Below, piece by piece: positions 1 through 5,208 of a DNA stretch of 5,208 nucleotides. A program made the position numbers and the translations under genes. Source of the stretch: Chloroflexi bacterium UBA6265 (GTDB lineage Bacteria > Chloroflexota > Chloroflexia > Thermomicrobiales > UBA6265); NCBI GenBank assembly GCA_002440805.1, contig DJVD01000034.1, positions 1 to 5,208 on the forward strand. The letters run 5' to 3'. Position 1 is the stretch's first letter. Every line of letters begins with the position of its first letter. The notes beneath the pieces are model-generated. The model was given only the letters and a program-made list of their open reading frames with translations. It did no database searches and was not told the origin of the DNA.

Positions 1-216
1 GCCTTCCGCGCCATGCGCGATATCTACACCGGTATCCTCTACGTGAATGCTGGCACCACAGGTGCCGAGATTCACCTGCCGTTCGGCGGCACCAAGAGCA
101 CCGGGAACGGACACCGCGAAGCCGGGACGGCGGCGCTCGATTTCTACACCGAGTGGCAGTCGCTCTACATCGATTTCAGCGGCAAGCTCCAACGCGCCCA
201 GATCGACCCGGTGTAG
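1..216 (+). CDS. Aldehyde dehydrogenase family protein, C-terminal fragment (5' end outside window)
   Basis: The last 71 codons of an NAD(P)-dependent aldehyde dehydrogenase are visible; the frame is open from base 1 and stops with TAG at 214-216. The visible part carries the conserved ALDH C-terminal block: [10 protein letters not shown] (visible residues 14-23), then [16 protein letters not shown] (27-42). This is the ALDH-superfamily PFGG-x-K-x-(S/T)-G-x-G signature that lies near the catalytic site and the oligomerisation region. The GNGHREAG ending is typical of a subgroup resembling ALDH7/aminoadipate- or pyrroline-carboxylate-type semialdehyde dehydrogenases, but the substrate cannot be assigned from this fragment. 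The catalytic Cys and Glu and the Rossmann fold lie upstream of the window. The ATG at 13 is an internal methionine, not the start. The enzyme would be cytoplasmic, as no export feature is visible. Family assignment is firm; subfamily is a guess. Confidence 0.93.
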   Translation, partial: AFRAMRDIYTGILYVNAGTTGAEIHLPFGGTKSTGNGHREAGTAALDFYTEWQSLYIDFSGKLQRAQIDPV

Positions 217-242
217 CGAAACCAGTTCAAATCAGCGTAACG

Positions 243-270
243 AGAGGGTCGACCGCGAGGCCGGCCCTCT
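243..270 (+). terminator. Possible intrinsic terminator hairpin after the aldehyde dehydrogenase gene
   Basis: A hairpin begins 26 nt after the ALDH stop. AGAGGGTCG (243-251) pairs with CGGCCCTCT (262-270) in nine pairs, one of them a T-G wobble (249/264). There is then one A-C mismatch, two more C-G pairs (253-254 with 259-260) and a GCGA tetraloop of the stable GNRA type. The bases after the stem (TTGCCT, 271 onward plus the last stem T) are only weakly T-rich, so termination efficiency is uncertain. Its place between the ALDH stop and a -10-like box supports a terminator role; this is inference from structure and position. Confidence 0.5.
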
Positions 271-283
271 TGCCTGGGGGCGG

Positions 284-289
284 TACAAT
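284..289 (+). promoter_or_regulatory. -10-like box upstream of mfd
   Basis: TACAAT matches the TATAAT consensus at five of six positions and lies 70 nt before the mfd start codon in an otherwise GC-rich intergenic stretch. No convincing -35 hexamer sits 16-18 nt upstream, because that space is occupied by the terminator-like hairpin. TTGCCT at 270-275 is far too close. There is no TG extension before the box. Transcription would begin around 295-298, giving a leader of roughly 60 nt. The call rests on one hexamer and position only. Confidence 0.35.
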
Positions 290-303
290 ATCGGAACGTA
301 AAC

Positions 304-325
304 GGCCGGGGATATGCCCCGCGCC
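304..325 (+). other. GC-rich hairpin in the mfd leader
   Basis: GGC (304-306) pairs with GCC (323-325), C322 is bulged, and CGGGG (307-311) pairs with CCCCG (317-321) around an ATATG loop (312-316), giving eight G-C pairs. No T-run follows, so it is not an intrinsic terminator. It lies in the presumed 5' untranslated leader of mfd, 33 nt before the start codon. The loop contains the alternative upstream ATG (314-316), which argues against that codon being used. A regulatory role is possible but untested. Confidence 0.4.
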
Positions 326-346
326 GGCACAACGCGTGCCTGCCCT

Positions 347-355
347 GGTGAGGTG
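347..355 (+). promoter_or_regulatory. Ribosome binding site that decides the mfd start
   Basis: GGTGAGGTG, with the core GAGG at 350-353, lies five bases before the ATG at 359. It is the only Shine-Dalgarno-like sequence suitably spaced from any in-frame ATG at the front of this reading frame. The alternative ATG at 314 is preceded by GGCCGGGG, which is committed to a hairpin stem. This supports the shorter, 1160-residue protein. Confidence 0.65.
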
Positions 356-358
356 ACC

Positions 359-3300
359 ATGCCACTCAGCTACACAATCGATCACGTCAAGAACACCGCC
401 GCGCTGAGATCTGCGCTGGTCAGCATTGCCGAGGGCGAGCGCGCCAGCCTGGTAGATATGCCCGATGCGGCCCGCCCACTGCTGGCGGCGATAGCGGCAA
501 TGGATCACGGAGGTACGACGCTGGTAATCACTTCCCGACGGGACAGGGCCAATCTGCTGGTCGGTGCCCTTCGCGAGTATTTGCCGCCCGAGGCAACCCT
601 GGAGCGCTGGATCGCGCCCGATGCCTTGCCGTGGGAACAGCTGCCAGTTGATCTCGATGCCAGCGTCGAACGCACCCGCGCGCTTGCCCAGTTCGGCTTT
701 AAGCAATCGAATCCGCGCATCATCGTCGCCCCCGTTCAAGCCCTGATGCAATTGCTGATGGGACCAGAAGAGCTTCGGGCCCATTCGCTCGAGCTCAAGG
801 TCGGCGAGCAGGTGCGCATGGATAGCATCGTGCAATGGGCCAGCCGAGTTGGATACCAGATTGCGCCGATGGTGCAGGAACCCGGAACGGTCGCACGCCG
901 GGGCAGTATTATCGATATCTATCCGCCCGGCTTCGAAAACCCCATTCGCATCGATTTCTTCGGTGACGAAGTGGAATCGATCCGCTATTTCAGCGTTCAC
1001 ACCCAGCGCAGCACAGGAAAGCTCAATCGGATCCGCGTGCTGCCTCCTATGGAATTACCGATCTGGGAACTACCACGTGTGGCGGAGCAACTCAAGACCA
1101 CGGACATCACATCCCTACGCCCCGAGGTACGTACCGAATGGCTGCGGATGATCGACCACATGCAGCAAGGCATTGTGCCTGCGTCGGTCGATCTGTTTGC
1201 GGGGTACCTCGTGCCGAAACGATCGACGCTCCTCGATCACCTGCCTCGCAAAACGCTTTTGGTGCTCGATCAACCGGGCAGTATCGATCTCGCCCTCGAC
1301 CAGGTGCAGCAACAGGCCGACGAACTGCAACGCACATTTGTCGGCAGTGGCGAACTGCCGGCATTACTCGCAATCCCGTATCAGGATGCGGGAACCATCC
1401 GAGCGAAATTGGCGAGCATCCCTACCTTGATGCTCGGTGCTGCCGTAGAGGCATCCGAAGAATCCACCCACGCATTGAGCACACTCTCCGATCCACCGTT
1501 ATACGGTGGCGATATCCAGGAGCTGGTGGCGGACGTTCGCGGCAAGCTTCAACGTGGTTGGCGGATCACAATCGCTACTGATCAGGTGAACCGCATCACC
1601 GAGGTGCTGGGCGACCACAAGGTGGAAGCCAGGCGTCCGGACCTCAACACGGCCGATGCAACGCCACTTCCAGCCGGGTCGGTCGAGGTTGTGCCGAGCG
1701 ATCTCACTGCGGGCTGGGTATGGCAGCGCGGCAAAATCGCAGTGATCACGGATTTCGAGATCTTCGGTCACCGCAAGCAGCCCCGGTCACTTCCCGGTCG
1801 TCGCACCGCCAGCGAAAGCCGCGCCTTCGCCGCCAGCCTGGAAGAGGGCGAGCATGTGGTGCATGTCGACCACGGTATCGCTCGCTATGGCGGCCTGGTG
1901 CGGATGGAATACAACGGTATGGAGCGCGAGTACCTGTTGCTGGAATACCAGGGCAATGATCGTCTTTACGTGCCGGTGGACCAGAGCGATCGCGTCACCC
2001 GCTATTCGAGCGGTGGCAAACTGCAGCCACAGCTCAACAAGCTGGGCTCGGGCGATTGGGTGCGTACCAAGCGCAAAGTTCGCAAGGCCGTGCGGGATAT
2101 GGCCTATGAACTGATCCAGCTTTATGCCATCCGCCAGGCTGGCGCCGGATACCAGTTCCCTCCGGATTCGCGATGGGATCACGAACTCGCCGAGAGTTTC
2201 CCGTTCACCGAGACGGTGGATCAGATGGCGGCCATCAACGCCGTGAAGGCCGATATGGAAACGTATCGACCGATGGATCGGCTAGTTGCCGGCGATGTGG
2301 GTTTCGGCAAAACAGAGGTCGCCATTCGGGCCGCGTTCAAGGCGGTGAATGCCGGCAAACAGGTGGCGGTCCTGGTGCCCACCACAATTCTAGCGCTGCA
2401 ACATTACCAAACGTTCCGACAGCGGATGGCAGCGTTCCCGGTAAATGTGCAGATGATGAGCCGCCTGCGCACGAAAAAGCAGCAGGCAAGAACGCTGGAG
2501 GGCATGAACGATGGCAGCGTAGATATCGTCATCGGCACGCATCGGCTGGTGCAATCGGATGTGGCGTTCAAGGACCTCGGCCTTGTGATTGTCGATGAAG
2601 AGCAGCGGTTCGGCGTCCGGCAGAAGGAGTTCCTTAAATCGCTACGAACGTCAGTCGATGTGCTCTCGATGAGCGCCACGCCAATTCCCCGCACGCTTCA
2701 CCTCTCGATGAGCGGCATCCGCGATATCTCGCTGATCGAAACGGCACCACAGGCTCGGCTGCCAATCCGCACCTTCGTCACACCGTTCGACGACCAGACT
2801 GTACGGGAAGTGATCCAGCGAGAAATGGATCGCGGCGGTCAGGTGTATGTGGTGCACAACCGGGTCCACGATATCGATACCTTTGCCGAACACCTGCGCA
2901 AAATCGTCCCTGAAGCCACCTTCGGCATCGGCCATGGACAGATGGACGAGGCGGTGCTGGAAGAAGTGATGATGCAGTTCATGAACCATGAGTTTGATGT
3001 GCTGATCGCCACCACGATCATCGAAAGCGGCGTTGATATCGGCAATGTCAACACGATGATCATCGATAACGCCGATACGCTCGGGCTCACCCAACTCTAT
3101 CAACTGCGCGGCCGCGTCGGCCGATCGACCAATCGCGCCTATGCCTATCTCTTCTACCAGCCGTGGAAATCACTGAGCGAGGTTGCCCAACAGCGACTCG
3201 AGACGATCCAGGAAGCCACCGAGTTGGGTGCGGGCCTGCGCGTGGCCATGCGCGATATGGAGATCCGCGGCGCTGGCAACATCCTGGGAGCCGAACAGAG

Positions 3301-3841
3301 CGGCCACATCGGTTCCGTGGGATACGAACTCTACATGCGCCTCCTCACACAGGCGGTGGAGGAAGCGCGCAGCGGCCGGCCAGCGCTTGAGCCGGGTCCG
3401 GTTACGCTCGACCTTCCCGTCACTGCGTTGCTGCCGGAGGACTACATCAGCGATACCGAACTCCGCCTGAACATGTACCGTCACATCGCCAGCGTCGTCA
3501 CAGTTGACCAGGTGGACGAATTGGCCGACGAACTCCAGGATCGATTTGGGCCGTATCCGGAGGAAGTGGAGCACCTGTTGGCACTAATTCGATTGCGGAT
3601 TCGGGCCGTTGATCTCGGTATCGATTCAATTGTGGAGCGCGAGCGCGTCCTCGTCATCCGCGGCATCGAGACAAAATCCATCGATCAGGCGAAAATCGAG
3701 CGGTTGCTGGGTTCAGCGGTGCGGTTCACGCCAAATGCCATTCGTATTCAGGCAACGGAGTTGAGTGTGCCGTGGAGGACGGCGCTGGATACCGTCATTG
3801 GCGAACTCGAGCGGTCGATGTCGACCGCGGTTGCGGTCTAG
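359..3841 (+). CDS. mfd: Transcription-repair coupling factor Mfd (ATP-dependent DNA translocase), complete
   Basis: Mfd uses ATP to push stalled RNA polymerase off damaged DNA and delivers UvrA for nucleotide excision repair; it acts in the cytoplasm on DNA. This copy is 1160 residues, close to E. coli Mfd (1148). Residues about 1-310 form the UvrB-like module, without a Walker A. In it, R181, R197 and F201 (in [12 protein letters not shown] and [13 protein letters not shown]) align by eye with E. coli R165, R181 and F185, which contact UvrA. A weakly conserved D3 linker follows. The CarD-like RNA-polymerase interaction domain starts near 494 ([18 protein letters not shown]) and runs to about 560. 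RecG-like translocase motifs follow: FPFTETVDQ (614-622), Walker A GDVGFGKT (645-652), DEEQ (746-749), SATPIPRT (772-779), GHGQM (858-862), [10 protein letters not shown] (885-894), QLRGRVGRS (915-923). The TRG-type segment [18 protein letters not shown] spans 965-982, and the autoinhibitory TRCF C-terminal domain runs from about 1019 ([11 protein letters not shown]). The ATG at 359 was chosen over 314 because of its ribosome site. No frameshift or missing key residue is seen. Confidence 0.98.
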   Translation: MPLSYTIDHVKNTAALRSALVSIAEGERASLVDMPDAARPLLAAIAAMDHGGTTLVITSRRDRANLLVGALREYLPPEATLERWIAPDALPWEQLPVDLDASVERTRALAQFGFKQSNPRIIVAPVQALMQLLMGPEELRAHSLELKVGEQVRMDSIVQWASRVGYQIAPMVQEPGTVARRGSIIDIYPPGFENPIRIDFFGDEVESIRYFSVHTQRSTGKLNRIRVLPPMELPIWELPRVAEQLKTTDITSLRPEVRTEWLRMIDHMQQGIVPASVDLFAGYLVPKRSTLLDHLPRKTLLVLDQPGSIDLALDQVQQQADELQRTFVGSGELPALLAIPYQDAGTIRAKLASIPTLMLGAAVEASEESTHALSTLSDPPLYGGDIQELVADVRGKLQRGWRITIATDQVNRITEVLGDHKVEARRPDLNTADATPLPAGSVEVVPSDLTAGWVWQRGKIAVITDFEIFGHRKQPRSLPGRRTASESRAFAASLEEGEHVVHVDHGIARYGGLVRMEYNGMEREYLLLEYQGNDRLYVPVDQSDRVTRYSSGGKLQPQLNKLGSGDWVRTKRKVRKAVRDMAYELIQLYAIRQAGAGYQFPPDSRWDHELAESFPFTETVDQMAAINAVKADMETYRPMDRLVAGDVGFGKTEVAIRAAFKAVNAGKQVAVLVPTTILALQHYQTFRQRMAAFPVNVQMMSRLRTKKQQARTLEGMNDGSVDIVIGTHRLVQSDVAFKDLGLVIVDEEQRFGVRQKEFLKSLRTSVDVLSMSATPIPRTLHLSMSGIRDISLIETAPQARLPIRTFVTPFDDQTVREVIQREMDRGGQVYVVHNRVHDIDTFAEHLRKIVPEATFGIGHGQMDEAVLEEVMMQFMNHEFDVLIATTIIESGVDIGNVNTMIIDNADTLGLTQLYQLRGRVGRSTNRAYAYLFYQPWKSLSEVAQQRLETIQEATELGAGLRVAMRDMEIRGAGNILGAEQSGHIGSVGYELYMRLLTQAVEEARSGRPALEPGPVTLDLPVTALLPEDYISDTELRLNMYRHIASVVTVDQVDELADELQDRFGPYPEEVEHLLALIRLRIRAVDLGIDSIVERERVLVIRGIETKSIDQAKIERLLGSAVRFTPNAIRIQATELSVPWRTALDTVIGELERSMSTAVAV

Positions 3842-3865
3842 GCGATATTCAGGCAACAAGGAAAG

Positions 3866-3873
3866 AAAGGAAG
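3866..3873 (+). promoter_or_regulatory. Ribosome binding site for the S9 peptidase TTG start
   Basis: AAAGGAAG ends seven bases before the TTG at 3881, at the end of a purine-rich run (3858-3873). It is a reasonable, not perfect, match to AAGGAGG, and it is the main reason for choosing the TTG. The next possible start, ATG 3995, would remove the conserved YLWLED motif. A second SD-like GGAGG (3883-3887) overlaps the start codon but has no in-frame start codon at a suitable distance downstream. Confidence 0.5.
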
Positions 3874-3880
3874 CAGCATC

Positions 3881-5208
3881 TTGGAGGAATATCCCGACCG
3901 CCCTGTCACTACAGATGAGTACTTGTGGCTCGAAGATATCCACGGTGAAAAGCAGCGGGCCTGGGTGCTGGAGCAGAACGAGCGAACGCTCGCCATGTTT
4001 AATGCCGATAAACTGGCGACAACCAGGTCCCGGGTGCTGGAGGTGTACGACTCCAACGACCGCATACCGATGGTCACGAAACACGGCGAGTGGCTCTATA
4101 ACTTCTGGCAGGATGCCGATCATCCGCGGGGACTTTGGCGACGCACGCAGTTTGAGAGCTATAAATCGGACGCGCCAACGTGGGAAACCTTGCTCGATGT
4201 CGATGCGCTCGGCCAGGACGAAGGTACGGAGTGGGTGTTTGCCGGTGCAGATATGTGCTACCCGCAATACACACGCGCGCTTGTATCCCTTTCACCCGAC
4301 GGAGGCGACGCGGTAGTCATCCGCGAGTTTGATGTTCAGACCAAAGAATTCGTTACCGACGGCTTCCACGTACCCTACGCCAAATCCGATGTCGACTGGA
4401 TTGATATCGACACCGTTTTCGTGTCGACAGACTTCGGTAACGATTCCCTCACCACTTCGGGCTACCCACGGGAGATCCGGCGATGGACGCGTGGCACACC
4501 GTTGGCCGCAGCAGCTACGATCCACACGATCGACAAACATCACATGATCGTTTCGGCTTACCACGATCATGCACCGGGCTATGAACGTGACCTGGTCGTT
4601 GATACCATCGATTTCTTCAACCGCCAGTATTTCCTGCTGCAGAATGACCGGCTGGTGCCACTAGACCTGCCGACCGATGCCGAGGCGCACCTCCATCGTG
4701 ACTGGCTGATCGTAGAACCAAAATCGGACTGGGCGATCGCAGATACGGTACACCCGGCAGGCTCACTGCTGGCGATCGACTTCGGCGCGTTCATGGCAGG
4801 CTCGCGCGAATTCACAGTCGTGTTTACACCAGATGCACACACTGCGCTGCAATCCGCCCGGTGGACCCGCGATTACCTGCTCCTCAATCTCATCCACGAT
4901 GTTGTATCGAGCATCCTGATCGCTTCGCCAAGCGAGGATGAATGGAACTACCGCAAGGTCGAGATGTCCGGGCTGCAAACGTCATCGGTGTACCCTATGG
5001 ATGAAGATGACGACAATGCGTTCTGGATGATGTCTACCGGATTTCTCCAGCCAACCACACTCTCCATGGGAGAGGCGGGCGATGAGCCATGCATGGAGAT
5101 AGTCAAGACCTCCCCGCCCCTGTTCGAGGCCGAATCCCTTGCAGTGCACCAGCATTTCGCGACATCGGTCGATGGAACCCGCGTCCCCTATTTTCAGGTT
5201 GGCAAACG
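3881..5208 (+). CDS. S9-family peptidase (prolyl oligopeptidase type), N-terminal part; 3' end outside window
   Basis: The visible 442 codons match the N-terminal beta-propeller part of prolyl oligopeptidase-type (S9A) serine peptidases, which cleave short peptides, usually after proline. Family-like blocks are YLWLEDIHGEKQRAWV from residue 14, YNFWQDADHPRGLWRR (73-88), and SLSPDGGDAVVIREFD followed by SDVDWIDIDTVFVSTDFG. The stretch HQHFATSVDGTRVPYFQVG (423-441) marks the transition into the alpha/beta-hydrolase domain. The Ser-Asp-His triad lies beyond the window, so activity cannot be judged here. No signal peptide or membrane segment is seen, so it is probably cytoplasmic. The frame is open from the mfd stop onward and lacks an early ATG. 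TTG 3881 is chosen because of its ribosome site and because ATG 3995 (residue 39) would cut into YLWLED. The gene lies 39 nt after mfd on the same strand with no terminator between, so co-transcription is plausible; no functional link to repair is apparent. Confidence 0.92.
   Translation, partial: MEEYPDRPVTTDEYLWLEDIHGEKQRAWVLEQNERTLAMFNADKLATTRSRVLEVYDSNDRIPMVTKHGEWLYNFWQDADHPRGLWRRTQFESYKSDAPTWETLLDVDALGQDEGTEWVFAGADMCYPQYTRALVSLSPDGGDAVVIREFDVQTKEFVTDGFHVPYAKSDVDWIDIDTVFVSTDFGNDSLTTSGYPREIRRWTRGTPLAAAATIHTIDKHHMIVSAYHDHAPGYERDLVVDTIDFFNRQYFLLQNDRLVPLDLPTDAEAHLHRDWLIVEPKSDWAIADTVHPAGSLLAIDFGAFMAGSREFTVVFTPDAHTALQSARWTRDYLLLNLIHDVVSSILIASPSEDEWNYRKVEMSGLQTSSVYPMDEDDDNAFWMMSTGFLQPTTLSMGEAGDEPCMEIVKTSPPLFEAESLAVHQHFATSVDGTRVPYFQVGK

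Noticed and set aside
270..275. TTGCCT as a -35 element paired with TACAAT at 284
   Set aside because: The spacer would be 8 bases, far from the 16-18 needed.
227..1000. Long minus-strand open frame (257 codons) opposite the 5' part of mfd
   Set aside because: It lies antisense to a firmly identified coding region, shows no recognisable domain, and its composition is that expected of the complement of GC-rich codons. It is a shadow frame.
2173..2598. Plus-strand out-of-frame open frame (141 codons) inside the mfd translocase domain
   Set aside because: It fully overlaps the Walker A to DEEQ region of mfd in another frame and has low-complexity Gly/Arg-rich content typical of shadow frames.
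3842..3880. Terminator or separate promoter between mfd and the peptidase
   Set aside because: No inverted repeat with a T-run and no convincing -10/-35 pair is visible; the stretch is mainly the purine-rich ribosome site.
3713..4267. Minus-strand open frame (184 codons) spanning the end of mfd and the start of the peptidase
   Set aside because: It is antisense to two real genes and spans their junction, with no recognisable motif or ribosome site.
1986..4740. Two GCGATCGC octamers (1986-1993 and 4733-4740), resembling the cyanobacterial HIP1 repeat
   Set aside because: Only two copies in 5.2 kb, both inside coding sequence rich in CGATCG-like codon combinations. That is too sparse to indicate HIP1 or a cyanobacterial origin.
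1..5208. Mobile element, CRISPR array, tRNA/rRNA or unknown defence system
   Set aside because: No tandem or spaced direct repeats, terminal inverted repeats, transposase or integrase motifs, or RNA gene signatures were seen. Nearly all bases are accounted for by three housekeeping-type genes.

Overview
This is a bacterial window, moderately GC-rich (about 60% by eye), with all genes on the + strand. It holds three genes: the 3' end of an aldehyde dehydrogenase (1-216), a complete mfd gene for the transcription-repair coupling factor (359-3841), and the 5' part of an S9-family prolyl oligopeptidase-type serine peptidase (3881 to the window end). The lineage cannot be proved from this sequence. 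The protein flavour (a [12 protein letters not shown] ALDH, a DEEQ-type Mfd, a PRGLWRR-type S9 peptidase) and a TACAAT -10-like box resemble Chloroflexota of the Thermomicrobia type. That is a low-confidence impression.

Layout: the ALDH ends at 216 and is followed by a hairpin with a GCGA tetraloop (243-270) that could end its transcript. A -10-like TACAAT (284-289) comes next, then a second GC-rich hairpin (304-325) in the presumed mfd leader, a GGTGAGGTG ribosome site, and the mfd start ATG at 359. An upstream in-frame ATG at 314 would add 15 residues, but it lies in the loop of the leader hairpin and has no ribosome site, so I reject it. After the mfd stop there are only 39 nt, with no terminator, before the peptidase. 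The peptidase starts with TTG at 3881 behind a purine-rich ribosome site, so mfd and the peptidase may be co-transcribed.

Functionally, Mfd removes RNA polymerase stalled at DNA lesions and recruits UvrA. Every module needed for that is intact here, including the UvrA-contact residues (R181, R197, F201), the RNAP-interaction domain, the translocase motifs and the C-terminal domain. The flanking genes are metabolic or proteolytic, with no evident link to repair. I see no mobile element, CRISPR, RNA gene or unknown system. This looks like an ordinary core-chromosome region, and the findings concern start sites and regulatory structure.
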